NCBI GenBank assembly: GCA_021792795.1
Contig: JAJYUB010000001.1
Coordinates: 1-64,000, forward strand
Source of the DNA: Acidobacteriota bacterium
Lineage (GTDB): Bacteria > Acidobacteriota > Terriglobia > Terriglobales > Acidobacteriaceae
Direction of reading: 5' to 3'
DNA length: 64,000 nt
The position numbers and the translations under genes were made by a program. Positions 7,968-17,248 of this stretch are shown piece by piece (position 1 is the stretch's first letter; every line of letters begins with the position of its first letter). The notes under the pieces are model-generated. The model was not told where the DNA came from and ran no database searches. It worked only from the letters and a program-made list of their open reading frames with translations.

Positions 7968-10091
7968 ATGAATCGCAGAGATTTTATGGGTACTGTAGTT
8001 GGGGGGATAGCTGTGGCGAAGCTGGGCGCAGCGGGCCTGGGTGGGTATGGAGCGGGTCCGGCGGCAGCGCAAGCGGCAAGCGCCAGCGCAGGAGCGGGTG
8101 GACAAGGGGCGTGGACCGAAAACGGACTCATCGATGCCGGGGGTTCACACGAGCCCTACATCTACATCGTGCGTCGGGGTGGCCAACGCCTGGACGCAAA
8201 ACAGATCAGCGACTATGAGCAAAGCGAAGGGCTGATTCGTCAACTGAAGGAGCAAGGGGTTGAGGTTTTTCACACCCATTTGTACAAAGGCTTCGGGATG
8301 GCTGCCGAAAAGCCGGATATGGAAGCGACGATACGCACTGCGGCCATTGCGCATCGCCTTGGGATGAAGGTGGACACGTACGTCCAGTGGAACACCATGA
8401 TGTATGAGACCTTTTTCGCGGAGGAACCCAGGGCCACGAACTGGATACAAAGAAACATATCGGGACTGCCGATTCTCCTGACGTACGGATATCAGCAATC
8501 CTTCCGCTATCGACCTTGCTTTTCCAACCAGGAATACATCGATTACCTGAAGAAGGTTGTGCGCTACGCGGTCGTGGACGTAAAAACCGACTTTATCCAT
8601 TTTGACAATTTTGACCTTAATTATGAGCCGGACTCCTGCCACTGTCCGTGGTGTGTCAGTGGGTTTCGGAGATTTCTCAAGACGAAGTACACGAACGACG
8701 AGCGGCGCGAACGTTTCGGATTTGAAAATACGGATTTTGTTAACCCGCCGCAATGGAACATCGACAATCCTCCGGAAAAGATGGAAATCATCTATGATCC
8801 CGCAATTCAGGAGTGGGTTGATTTTCGCTGCCAGTTGATGGCCAATGCGCTGCAACAGATTTCCGGATATGTAAAGTCACTTAACCCAGAAGTGGCGGTG
8901 GAGATCAACCCAGGAGGAATAAACGGAGAGAACCGCACATGGACATCCGGCATCGACCATTCCAGGCTTTTAAAATTTACAGAGTCCTTTTGGAGCGAAG
9001 AAGACGATCCGCCCGCATTTCACGCGGATGGCAGGCTGGTTTCAAAGATTCGCAGCTATAAGCTGGCCAGAATCTACAACAATGTTCTGTTGACATATAC
9101 CGCGCAGGACCCTGTGGGCTTGGCAGAGTGCCTCGCATTCAACCAAACGTTGGGTTACGTTGGAAACAACCCGCTCCCTCCAGAGACGCTGCGCTATATT
9201 TATTTTTATCGCAAGAACAGGGACATGTATTTGCAAAGCGAAGATGTAACTACGGTGGCTGTATTCCGGTCCTATGCTTCGCTAACTTACAACAACTTCG
9301 GCACGCAATTAAGCGCCATCCTTGTCGAACAAGCTCTGATCCAATCGCGGGTCCCATTTGCCCTAATTTTCGATGAACATCTCCACAGGCTGTCCAATTA
9401 CAAGGTACTTGTGCTCCCGAACTCCGAATGCCTCTCCGATGAACAAATTTCTTTAATCCGTCTCTATGTAGAAAAAGGCGGCGGCTTGGTAGTCACGGAG
9501 CAAAGCGGGCTCTATGACAATTGGAGACGAGTGCGTACGAAACCTGGACTAAGTGGATTGGTCGATGGCCAGATTTCTGGAGCCGATTACCAGGAAGATG
9601 TGAAATTTCAACGAAACAACGCAGGTGTTTCAAGCCGAAAGCAGGTCGGTGTCGGAAGGGTAGCGTACCTTCCAGCAGTTCAGTTTGCTGGAGCCTTCCC
9701 CCCTGACAATCCCTACTTTGCGATCGCAAATTCATTGTGGAAGCGCCCACAGAACTGGAAAGATATTTTCGACTCCGTTCATTGGGCTGCTGGAGATCAA
9801 CTCCCACTAATGCTGGATGGTCCTGAGTTTCTGATTGCAAACTGCACCCTTCAGGCAGGGAAGCAGCGGTTCCTTGTTCATCTTGTGAACTACAACGCCA
9901 CGGAAGCCCCCACAATTGCCCGCCAGAAGGTACAAGTGGTGTTACCGCAGAACAAGAAGGCGCGGAAGGTAACACTCTATGCTCCAGACTTAAACGACAC
10001 GCGCACGCTCAAATTCACCAACGATGGTTCAAGCATCGGATTTACCGTACAGGAAATGAAAAAGTATGCATTAGTAGCAATCGACTGGTAG
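7968..10091 (+). CDS. Tat-exported TIM-barrel glycosidase-like protein with beta-galactosidase trimerisation-type domain
   Basis: The product starts MNRRDFMGTVVGG, a twin-arginine signal (an in-frame ATG 39 codons upstream is rejected: GGGAG sits about 12 nt before 7968 and the Tat motif would be buried). Residues ~60-400 look like a (beta/alpha)8 barrel with HTHLYKGFG, a FIHFDNFDLNYEPD strand end and a CHCPWC cluster followed by FRRFLKTKY, a pattern typical of barrel proteins related to GH42-like and alpha-galactosidase-like enzymes. Residues ~420-560 resemble the class-I glutamine-amidotransferase-like trimerisation domain of beta-galactosidases (LPNSECLSDEQ, KGGGLVVTE). The end is beta-rich. 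I infer a periplasmic or secreted sugar hydrolase; the catalytic residues cannot be assigned. It converges with the PL5-type gene downstream. Confidence 0.7.
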   Translation: MNRRDFMGTVVGGIAVAKLGAAGLGGYGAGPAAAQAASASAGAGGQGAWTENGLIDAGGSHEPYIYIVRRGGQRLDAKQISDYEQSEGLIRQLKEQGVEVFHTHLYKGFGMAAEKPDMEATIRTAAIAHRLGMKVDTYVQWNTMMYETFFAEEPRATNWIQRNISGLPILLTYGYQQSFRYRPCFSNQEYIDYLKKVVRYAVVDVKTDFIHFDNFDLNYEPDSCHCPWCVSGFRRFLKTKYTNDERRERFGFENTDFVNPPQWNIDNPPEKMEIIYDPAIQEWVDFRCQLMANALQQISGYVKSLNPEVAVEINPGGINGENRTWTSGIDHSRLLKFTESFWSEEDDPPAFHADGRLVSKIRSYKLARIYNNVLLTYTAQDPVGLAECLAFNQTLGYVGNNPLPPETLRYIYFYRKNRDMYLQSEDVTTVAVFRSYASLTYNNFGTQLSAILVEQALIQSRVPFALIFDEHLHRLSNYKVLVLPNSECLSDEQISLIRLYVEKGGGLVVTEQSGLYDNWRRVRTKPGLSGLVDGQISGADYQEDVKFQRNNAGVSSRKQVGVGRVAYLPAVQFAGAFPPDNPYFAIANSLWKRPQNWKDIFDSVHWAAGDQLPLMLDGPEFLIANCTLQAGKQRFLVHLVNYNATEAPTIARQKVQVVLPQNKKARKVTLYAPDLNDTRTLKFTNDGSSIGFTVQEMKKYALVAIDW

Positions 10092-10134
10092 ATGTGCATA
10101 ACTCAGGCGATATTCTCCGCCGATGAACGCCGAC

Positions 10135-11331
10135 TCAGCGCTCCAACCAGAGCAGCGGCTGACGGATGGGGTGGTTACGGACGATTTCCGGCACGGTTGG
10201 ATCTGGGTCGAGGCGCTGCCACAGAGCAAGATACTCCGGACGGCGATAGGCGAGGCCCGCGAAGAGCAAACTGGGCTGGCGCACGGGCAGATACTGGAAA
10301 TATTCGACATCGTGACGGTAAGGCCACGCTTGCTTGTTTTCAATGTAAGGGGCCATGAAGTGGAAAGCGGCTTCCAGACTGCGGCGGTCGGACATTCGGT
10401 ACGTCCAGAGATCGTCCGCCTGGGTCGACAGGACGCGAGCGCCCATTCCGAGAACGTCCAGATTGAAGAGCGAATAACTGTAGGGTTTTGTGCGCGCCAA
10501 TTCAAGGGGGAAGCTTCCATTGGGTGCGATTTGTTCTGGAAGAAGCACGTTCCGAAGGCGCTCGCGACAGTCGTCGAGAACGCCATTGTTTTGGGAATAA
10601 GCGGCGAATTCCGCGGCCTGGAGCACCCAGCAGGACCCATGGTTGTTCTTCTTGTCGCGCTCCTGACGGCCACGGTCCGAGGTGGTCATCCAGTGGAGAT
10701 ATTCGATGAACCACCGGCGCACACCCTGCCGGTCGACGGGCGCGATAGCTTCAGTGCGTTCGAGAACAAGAGCGGCCTGGGCGACCTCGACGAGGTGGAG
10801 CGTGTCGATAATGCCGATGCTGCGTCCATTGTCGACGCCGTGAATGGCTTGCGCGTACTGGAGGTTGGGATTCATTCGCGCGGCGGGATCGATGAACCAG
10901 GCGCGGAGATGCGCAACCGCGCGATCGGCGAAGATGCGCTTCCTTGTAAGCAGCCATGCCGCCGTGAGAGCGGGCATCTGGATGCTAAACCGGAGGAGCA
11001 GTTCACGATGCGCGACGAAGTTGTTGGGATTTGATTCGCCGTCACGCCGGACGTAGGGGCCGCTGGGGTCCTTGGGATCCGGCCACCAGTAGTCGCCTTC
11101 TGAGAAATAGTCGTGGAGGCCTCCGGCGCTGCGGCTGGCAGGTGCGGAGGTAATGGTATGCGGCTGTTGAGTTAGGTAGGACCGCGCAGCGCGCATCACA
11201 CGGGCGCGCTCGATCTTTGCTACTTCCGCATAGGGATGGTCCCACAGACCCATATCCAAAGAGAGAGCGGAGGGCGGAGCGAGCGCGCTGGAGGCGGCGA
11301 GCCGAAGAAAACAGCGTCGAGTAACGGGCAT
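10135..11331 (-). CDS. Alginate-lyase-family (PL5-like) exported protein
   Basis: Predicted (alpha/alpha)6 polysaccharide lyase acting on uronate polymers outside the cytoplasm. The start at 11331 gives MPVTRRCFLRLAASSALA, a Tat-like signal; the longer frame from 11403 would bury it. Family-typical features are visible: GDYWWPDP near residue 75, NPNLQYAQA and HGVDNGRS (about 155-170), and KNNHGSCW (about 235), which matches the N-N-H-x-x-W motif of alginate lyases, with catalytic Asn/His likely there. Length (398) is normal for the family. Many members of PF05426 act on substrates other than alginate, so specificity is open. It faces the Tat-exported barrel protein tail to tail with a 43-nt gap, and both would serve extracellular polysaccharide use. 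Confidence 0.8.
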   Translation of the reverse strand: MPVTRRCFLRLAASSALAPPSALSLDMGLWDHPYAEVAKIERARVMRAARSYLTQQPHTITSAPASRSAGGLHDYFSEGDYWWPDPKDPSGPYVRRDGESNPNNFVAHRELLLRFSIQMPALTAAWLLTRKRIFADRAVAHLRAWFIDPAARMNPNLQYAQAIHGVDNGRSIGIIDTLHLVEVAQAALVLERTEAIAPVDRQGVRRWFIEYLHWMTTSDRGRQERDKKNNHGSCWVLQAAEFAAYSQNNGVLDDCRERLRNVLLPEQIAPNGSFPLELARTKPYSYSLFNLDVLGMGARVLSTQADDLWTYRMSDRRSLEAAFHFMAPYIENKQAWPYRHDVEYFQYLPVRQPSLLFAGLAYRRPEYLALWQRLDPDPTVPEIVRNHPIRQPLLWLER

Positions 11332-11467
11332 CGGATATCTCCAAAAACCAACATAAACGGAAAGGCGGACGGTGGAAACGGCAAAGCTGATTGATCTTTC
11401 CAACTGATGGTCCGCAGCGCCATTTTTTAGGCTCAGGGCTTTGATGACGAGCTAATCTTTTGAAGTG

Positions 11468-11487
11468 TGATATTGCTTGCGATATCA
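11468..11487. promoter_or_regulatory. Inverted repeat TGATAT-N8-ATATCA before the PIN gene
   Basis: Perfect 6-bp arms at 11468-11473 and 11482-11487 end only 7 nt before the preferred GTG start of the toxin gene. Toxin-antitoxin operons are commonly autorepressed at such palindromes. That this is the operator is inference from position and symmetry. Confidence 0.45.
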
Positions 11488-11494
11488 TCTTGAT

Positions 11495-11932
11495 GTGCGG
11501 CCGGTTCTTGACACTGCGGTGCTTGTAGCAGCGATGCGCAGTGACACAGGCGCATCGCGCCAGCTTGTCCGTGCCGCAATTGAAAATCGTTTTGAATTGT
11601 TACTGTCCGTGCCGCTGGTTCTTGAATATGAGGCTGTCCTGAAACGACCGGAGCATCTCAAAGCATCCGGTGGAACAGCGTCTGATATCGACAAATTACT
11701 GGATGCCCTAATAGCGATGGCCAAGCCTGTACATCGCGCTTTTTTTCGGCGTCCCTTGTTGCGTGACGCCAACGATGACATGGTGGTAGAGGCAGCCATG
11801 AGCGGGCATGCGGATTCCATTGTCACCTTTAATCGACGCGATTTTGAACCTGCCGCATCGCAACTGGGAATTGCCTTTGTGTCGCAGCGGGAAGCCTTGG
11901 AAGAAATTAGGAGGAGAAATGAGAACAAGTAA
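11495..11932 (+). CDS. PIN-domain toxin (COG1569-like) of a toxin-antitoxin pair
   Basis: Predicted Mg-dependent ribonuclease toxin. Conserved acidic residues of the PIN fold are present: the N-terminal Asp in RPVLDTAVLV, Glu in LVLEYEAVL, then RDANDDMVVEAA and a late Asp in ADSIVTFNRRDF. Length about 145 is typical for the family of PIN proteins annotated as putative toxins. Start is ambiguous: GTG at 11495 begins directly before the first beta strand, whereas TTG at 11477 adds six residues and lies in the palindrome. The gene overlaps the following antitoxin by 14 nt, giving the reversed toxin-first order. All key residues appear intact, so the module is likely functional. Confidence 0.85.
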   Translation: MRPVLDTAVLVAAMRSDTGASRQLVRAAIENRFELLLSVPLVLEYEAVLKRPEHLKASGGTASDIDKLLDALIAMAKPVHRAFFRRPLLRDANDDMVVEAAMSGHADSIVTFNRRDFEPAASQLGIAFVSQREALEEIRRRNENK

Positions 11933-12263
11933 TTTTGCACTCAGGTTGCAACCTTCGTTGCTCGATGAAGCGCGCAGGACCGCCGAGGAAGAAGGTGTCG
12001 CATTGAATCAATTGATCAACGTGGCGGTGGCGGAAAAGCTTTCTGCGATACGCACCGAGACTTTCTTCCGCGAGCGTGCTCGCCGAGCGAATGTTCCTGA
12101 AGCAATCGAAATTCTGGGCCGTCTTGGGAAAGGCAATCCACCCATGAAGGGCGATGAACTGGCGGAAAGCGACAGACCTTGTCCTTCAAAAGCCGCCCGG
12201 AAAAACGACTTGAAGATTTCCAGGAAAGCGCACTTGCGGGCGCGCTCGAAGAAATCTTCTTGA
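11919..12263 (+). CDS. Antitoxin, HicB-like/ribbon-helix-helix type
   Basis: Likely DNA-binding antitoxin neutralising the PIN toxin encoded just upstream. Start ATG 11919 is preceded by AGGAGGAG with ideal spacing and lies inside the toxin's last codons, so translation is coupled. The first ~50 residues (FALRLQPSLLDEARRTA, GVALNQLINVAVAEKL) fit a ribbon-helix-helix DNA-binding domain as in HicB-like antitoxins. The middle (FFRERARRANVPEAIEIL) is the usual toxin-contacting segment. Residues after about 75 are lysine/arginine-rich and unusual; most relatives end soon after an MKGDELP-like motif, so the tail may be read-through after a frameshift. Confidence 0.8.
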   Translation: MRTSNFALRLQPSLLDEARRTAEEEGVALNQLINVAVAEKLSAIRTETFFRERARRANVPEAIEILGRLGKGNPPMKGDELAESDRPCPSKAARKNDLKISRKAHLRARSKKSS

Positions 12264-12293
12264 GCGCGTTGCCATTGAACTCGTCTATTTGGG

Positions 12294-12403
12294 CCTATTG
12301 ATCCGGCCCTATAAGAGTGAACCAATTTCCTCCCACCCTGGCCGCAAACAACGCGGCGAGCATGGGGCACCCGAATGCAATGTTTAAGGGCCGGATCTAT
12401 AGG
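12294..12403. mobile_element. 110-bp MITE-like element with 17-bp terminal inverted repeats
   Basis: Left end CCTATTGATCCGGCCCT (12294-12310) and right end AGGGCCGGATCTATAGG (12387-12403) pair at 16 of 17 positions. Inside lies a hairpin GCCGC-AAACAA(C)-GCGGC (about 12341-12357) followed by ATGGGGCACCC (12362-12372), a core shared with 54514-54555. It lies between an antitoxin gene and the 3' end of aceE. No transposase is encoded. It could also act as a transcription barrier between convergent genes. Confidence 0.6.
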
Positions 12404-12408
12404 CTGCG

Positions 12409-15081
12409 TTAGGCGCGGGCTGCTCCTGCACCTTCAGTCGACAGGCCGAGTTCCGCAAACGCCTTTTCAGCAATATCGGGCTTGACGACACCTTCGCGCG
12501 CCAGCTTTGAGAGCGTGGCCGCGACGACGGACTCAGCATCCACCTCGAAGTGACGACGCAGATGCTCGCGATTGTCGGAGCGGCCAAAGCCGTCCGTGCC
12601 CAACGAAATCAGTCGCGAACCAAGCCACGGCGCCAGGTTATCCGGCATCGACTTCATGTAATCGCTGGCGGCAACGATCGGGCCCGCAGCCTTGCCGAGG
12701 GCCGTCACAACGTATGGCACTCGTTCTTTCTCGGCGGGGTGCAGGCGGTTCCAGCGTTCGACCTCCAGTGCATTGCGTCGAAGTTCGTTGTAGCTAGTGA
12801 CGCTCCACACATCCGCCGCGATTTTGTACTTCTCCGCAAGAATCTGCTGGGCTCGAACCGCCTCGTTCAAGATTGCTCCTGAACCGAACAGTTGCGCCTG
12901 CGCTTTGCCGCCTTCGGTGGCTTTGTATTTGTACATGCCGCGCAGGATTCCTTCCTGAATCCCCTCGCCTTGCGGCATCGCTGGCATTGGATAGGCCTCG
13001 TTGTACATGGTGATGTAGTAGAAGCAATCCTCACCCGCCTCATACATGCGACGAATCCCGTCCTGGATAATGACGGCCATTTCGTAGGCGAATGCCGGGT
13101 CGTAGGTAAGGCAGGTGGGAATCGTGCCGGCGAGTACCGGCGAGTGCCCATCCTGGTGCTGCAGGCCTTCGCCGAGCATGGTGGTGCGTCCCGCAGTGCC
13201 TCCCATCATGAAGCCCTTGCCGCGTGAATCGGCAAACGCCCACGCCATGTCTCCAATACGTTGGAAGCCAAACATCGAGTAATACATGTAGAACGGCACC
13301 ATCGGAATGCGGTAGTTGGTGTACGCCGTCCCCGCCGCCGTGAACGATGCCATCGAGCCGGCTTCGGTGATGCCTTCTTCCAGGATTTGGCCGTCGACAT
13401 TTTCCCGATACGACAGCAGCATGTCAGCATCGTGCGGCGTGTACTTCTGGCCTTCGTGCGCATAAATGCCAACCTGCTTGATTGCCGATTCCATGCCGAA
13501 GGTGCGGGCTTCGTCGGGTACGATCGGGACGATGAGGTTGCCAATCTTCGGGTCCTTCATCAGCCCGCGCAGAATTCCAACAAAGCCGCCAGTGGTAGAG
13601 ACGGCGCGACCCTTCGATCCACCGATCCATTCGTTGAAAAACTCCAGCTTCGGCGCCTCGAAGTTTGGCTTCGGGACTTCGCGCTTTGGAATGGAACCCC
13701 CGAGGGCGGCACGACGTGACTGCAGGTACTGCATGGCCGGGTCGCTTGCATCGGGACGATAGAAATCCGCGTGCTTGGCCGCGCCTTCGGGAAGCGGAAT
13801 GTCAAAGTGCTTGACAAACTCCGCCAAACTTTCGTCGGTCAGCTTCTTTTCAGAATGAGTGGCGTTGCGGGCCTGCGCGGAGCCAAGTCCATAGCCCTTG
13901 ACGGTCTTCGCCAGAATGACGGTCGGGCTACCCTTGTGTTCGACGGCGCGCTTGTAGGCGTTATAAATCTTCGCGGGATCGTGACCGCCGCGATGCAGCT
14001 TGAAAATCTGCTTGTCGGTCTTGTCTTCGACCAATTTCAACAATTCGGGATATTTGCCGAAGAAATTCTCGCGCAAATAACGGCCGTTCTTGGCTTTGAA
14101 GGTCTGGTAGTCGCCATCGACGCACTCTTCCATGCGCTTGACCAGCAGTCCCTGGTGGTCGCGTTCGAACAACTCATCCCAGTCCGAACCCCAGATCACT
14201 TTGATGACGTTCCAACCAGCCCCTCGGAACGTCGCCTCCAGTTCATCGATAATGCGCTTGTTGCCACGCACGGGCCCGTCGAGCCGCTGCAGGTTGCAGT
14301 TGACGACGAAAATCAGGTTGTCCAATTTTTCTCTAGAGCCCAGGGAGACGGCGCCCAGGGTATCGACCTCGTCCGTCTCGCCGTCGCCGACAAAGGCCCA
14401 GACTTTGCGATCCGTCTTCTCGATGAGGTTGCGGTTCTCCAGGTACTTCATGAAGCGCGCTTGATAGATGGCGTTCAGCGGGCCGATGCCCATGGAAACC
14501 GTCGGAAACTGCCAGAAGTCCGGCATAAGCCACGGGTGCGGATAACTCGAAAGTCCGGGTTGACCACGCAATTCATGTCGAAAATTGGCGAGACGGGCAT
14601 CGTCGAAACGGCCTTCCAGGTAGGCCCGGGCATACACGCCGGGTGAAGCATGGCCCTGAAAGTAGATCAGGTCCCCGGGCTGGTCGCCGTAGCGGGCTTT
14701 AAAGAAATGATTGAATCCCACTTCCAGCAGCGTCGCCAGGGAGGAATACGTGGAGATGTGGCCGCCAATGCCGGCATCTTCCTTATTCTGGTGGTGGACC
14801 ATCGCCATGGCATTCCAGCGCAGCAGGGCTTCAATGCGCCGCTCCAGGGGACGGTCGCCGGGATAAGGGACTTCATCATGTTTGGGGATGGTGTTCACGT
14901 AGGGCGTCACCACTTCGCCGACGGCAGGCACCCCGGCTTCGCGAGCGCGAGCGCGGAGTGCGGCCAGCAGGGCGGCACCCTGCTCCCAATCCTGCGCAAC
15001 CACCTCGTCAAACGCTTCGATCCATTCTGCGACTTCAGCGGTCAAATCTCTCTGAACGGCCTGGTCCATTTCCGTCGCCAT
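12409..15081 (-). CDS. aceE: Pyruvate dehydrogenase E1 component, homodimeric type
   Basis: ThDP-dependent decarboxylation of pyruvate and reductive acetylation of the E2 lipoyl groups, feeding acetyl-CoA to the citrate cycle. Family hallmarks: the substrate/ThDP region GGHISTYSS, EVGFNHFF and GQPGLSSYPHP; the ThDP motif GDGETDE about residue 230 followed some 30 residues later by NCNLQRLDGPVRGN; and the C-terminal transketolase-like domain with TAGRTTMLGEGLQHQDGHS. Start 15081 (MATEMDQ) is preferred because AAGGGGA lies 5 nt upstream and it gives 890 residues, close to the 887 of E. coli; ATGs at 15123/15120 sit too close to their AAGGAG. No E2/E3 genes adjoin it. It is divergent from an MFS gene across 700 nt. 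Confidence 0.95.
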   Translation of the reverse strand: MATEMDQAVQRDLTAEVAEWIEAFDEVVAQDWEQGAALLAALRARAREAGVPAVGEVVTPYVNTIPKHDEVPYPGDRPLERRIEALLRWNAMAMVHHQNKEDAGIGGHISTYSSLATLLEVGFNHFFKARYGDQPGDLIYFQGHASPGVYARAYLEGRFDDARLANFRHELRGQPGLSSYPHPWLMPDFWQFPTVSMGIGPLNAIYQARFMKYLENRNLIEKTDRKVWAFVGDGETDEVDTLGAVSLGSREKLDNLIFVVNCNLQRLDGPVRGNKRIIDELEATFRGAGWNVIKVIWGSDWDELFERDHQGLLVKRMEECVDGDYQTFKAKNGRYLRENFFGKYPELLKLVEDKTDKQIFKLHRGGHDPAKIYNAYKRAVEHKGSPTVILAKTVKGYGLGSAQARNATHSEKKLTDESLAEFVKHFDIPLPEGAAKHADFYRPDASDPAMQYLQSRRAALGGSIPKREVPKPNFEAPKLEFFNEWIGGSKGRAVSTTGGFVGILRGLMKDPKIGNLIVPIVPDEARTFGMESAIKQVGIYAHEGQKYTPHDADMLLSYRENVDGQILEEGITEAGSMASFTAAGTAYTNYRIPMVPFYMYYSMFGFQRIGDMAWAFADSRGKGFMMGGTAGRTTMLGEGLQHQDGHSPVLAGTIPTCLTYDPAFAYEMAVIIQDGIRRMYEAGEDCFYYITMYNEAYPMPAMPQGEGIQEGILRGMYKYKATEGGKAQAQLFGSGAILNEAVRAQQILAEKYKIAADVWSVTSYNELRRNALEVERWNRLHPAEKERVPYVVTALGKAAGPIVAASDYMKSMPDNLAPWLGSRLISLGTDGFGRSDNREHLRRHFEVDAESVVAATLSKLAREGVVKPDIAEKAFAELGLSTEGAGAARA

Positions 15082-15123
15082 GTCGTTCCCCTTCGCGCTT
15101 GCATCTTCGAGAATCTTCATCAT

Positions 15124-15823
15124 CTCCTTCTACGATAAATGCCGTGACGCCAGAAACGCCAGTTCCAGAAGCAGGTCTGGCGTCGATCCCGTTGATTTAT
15201 AAAGGTTGCGGACTCGCAGGATCTATCCTGATTTGTAGGTCCATCCCATTTTCATGCGCCCAGAACGGTCCAGCGCTGCCATCCAGGCGAATGCGAACCA
15301 CGCACTTGCAGCCAAGGCGAATCGCTGGCAAGGGCTGGCTCGATTTTCAAGTTTGGGTGGTCAGGCAGGAACAGAAGAGCGGGCCTGTGCACGCCACTGG
15401 AATACGGCGCATGGGTCGAAACCAGATGTGCGAACATCGGCGACGAGTTCGCGCCCACGGGGTGGAAAGGTAGCAGGCAGAGTAGCGACTGGCATCGCTA
15501 CCGCTGCCCGCCAAAGAATACAAGCATGTTCGGCCTGCATCGTCGTCGCGCACGCTGAGTCACATAACGGAGGCAGTATCCAACCTGCCGGCACGATTTC
15601 CATGCGATTCCGAGTTGACCTGAATCTTCATGGCTGGCCAGTCCGTACGAACCTGCCGCCAGGTTACCCAGCCGTTGCGGTCCCGTCTGTGACGCTTGTC
15701 ACGTCTGCGGTTGCCCACGGATATTTTCACGCCTCAATGGCCCGCTCCCTTTGATACGCTGAATGCCATGACCCGCGACGACTCGACACGCTCTGCCCAA
15801 GCGTCCGGAAATGTGGCCGGCTG
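15124..15823. other. 700-nt intergenic region between divergent aceE and MFS genes
   Basis: No credible gene is seen. Open frames here (for example plus 15254-15754) have no RBS, no conserved-looking motifs and composition typical of GC-rich non-coding DNA. The region must hold promoters for both neighbours, but I cannot assign -35/-10 boxes with confidence. Confidence 0.5.
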
Positions 15824-17119
15824 ATGCACGAGTTCCTCCAACTCCTCCGCGAAAATCGCAATTATCGCTATACATGGATGGGGCAGATTGTCAGTGAAAT
15901 TGGCGACAATTTCAATAACATTGCCGTTTTTGCCCTGGCCATGGCGCTCACCCATTCCGGTCTGGTTGTCACCGGGGTTTTGTTGGCGCGGGCCATTCCA
16001 GCCATCGCAATGGGACCGGTGGCCGGCGTGCTGCTCGATCGGCTGGACCGCAAGAAAATCATGATTGCCAGCGACCTGGTTCGGGCCCTGGTGGCGCTCG
16101 GCTTTATCTTCGCCGTGACTGCGCATCGCGTGTGGGTCCTGTATTTGTTCAGCACATTGCTGATGGTCGCATCTCCTTTCTTTACTGCGGGACGGTCTTC
16201 TATTCTGCCGACCATCGCCAATGCAAAGGAAATCCACACCGCCAACTCCCTCACCCAGACCACGCAATGGATGACGCTGACGGTTGGCACCTTTCTGGGC
16301 GCCACTGTAATCGCTATCGGCTACAAGTGGGCGTTTATCTTCAACGCCCTTTCGTTCGTCTTTTCCGCCTGGTCCATTTCGCACCTGCGCGCGCCGGATG
16401 CCCACGGCTTTCGCGCCCGGCGCAACGTGCTGGCGGAAGAAGAGATCGTCCGTCCCTGGCACGAGTATCGCGAGGGCCTGCGCTACATGCGCTCTGTCCC
16501 GCTGGTGCTGGCGATCGCATTGCTTTCGGTGGGTTGGGCCATGGGCGGCGGCGCGGCGCAAATTCTGTTCACGTTGTTCGGCGAAGTCGTCTTTAACCGT
16601 GGCGCGTCGGGGATTGGCATCATCTGGGGTTGTGCCGGCCTCGGTCTGCTGCTCGGCGGAGTGTTCGCCAACTGGCTGGGCAGACACCTTTCCTTCGACG
16701 CGTACAAGCTGACTGTCTTCATTGACTACATCGTCCACGGAGCTGCCTACGTGGCGTTCAGTCGCGCCCAGGGTTTCGAAATGGCGCTGCTCTTCATTTT
16801 TGTGTCGCGCGCTGGCATGGCCGTCAACTCGGTCCTGAACTATTCCTATCTTCTGCGCACCGTCGCCAACAATTATCGCGGCCGCGTCTTCGCCACCATC
16901 GAGACGCTGACGTGGACCATGATGATGATCTCCATGATGGGCGCCGGAATTGCTTCCGCGCACTACAACCCGCGCCAGATTGGCACCGTCGCCGGACTGC
17001 TGAGTTCCACCACCGCGATTTTCTGGGGCTGGGCCAACTGGACGGGCCGCCTTCCCCGCCCGCATATCGCCAAAACAGCCGAACCGCGAGCCAAAGTTTA
17101 TCGTGATCGCGCCGTGTAG
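15824..17119 (+). CDS. MFS transporter, MFS_3/EntS-like exporter
   Basis: A 431-residue inner-membrane protein with about 11-12 transmembrane helices, probably an efflux carrier. It starts MHEFLQLLRENRNYRYTWMGQIVSEIGDNFNNIA, the usual beginning of the MFS_3 (enterobactin-exporter-like) group, and has the loop 2-3 signature DRLDRKKIMI (about residues 71-80), a short central loop (about 190-220) and a second six-helix half. The soluble C-terminus is basic. Substrate cannot be read from sequence; relatives are annotated as siderophore or macrolide exporters. It is transcribed away from aceE and 130 nt ahead of the molybdenum hydroxylase genes, without evidence of a shared role. Confidence 0.85.
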   Translation: MHEFLQLLRENRNYRYTWMGQIVSEIGDNFNNIAVFALAMALTHSGLVVTGVLLARAIPAIAMGPVAGVLLDRLDRKKIMIASDLVRALVALGFIFAVTAHRVWVLYLFSTLLMVASPFFTAGRSSILPTIANAKEIHTANSLTQTTQWMTLTVGTFLGATVIAIGYKWAFIFNALSFVFSAWSISHLRAPDAHGFRARRNVLAEEEIVRPWHEYREGLRYMRSVPLVLAIALLSVGWAMGGGAAQILFTLFGEVVFNRGASGIGIIWGCAGLGLLLGGVFANWLGRHLSFDAYKLTVFIDYIVHGAAYVAFSRAQGFEMALLFIFVSRAGMAVNSVLNYSYLLRTVANNYRGRVFATIETLTWTMMMISMMGAGIASAHYNPRQIGTVAGLLSSTTAIFWGWANWTGRLPRPHIAKTAEPRAKVYRDRAV

Positions 17120-17248
17120 CCCCACATGCACAGGATTCGTTTCCGCCGAGCACTCGGGAAGGTTGCCCGGGACCTCAGCCCGCGCCGTATCCAGTGGCGT
17201 ATTCTTGGTGGGTAGCTTCACTCTGCCTGATTGCATTGGGGGTCTGCG

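Noticed and set aside
15254-15754. 166-codon open frame in the aceE-MFS gap
   Set aside because: No RBS, no hydrophobic or catalytic pattern, and no sequence logic beyond high GC; more likely non-coding.
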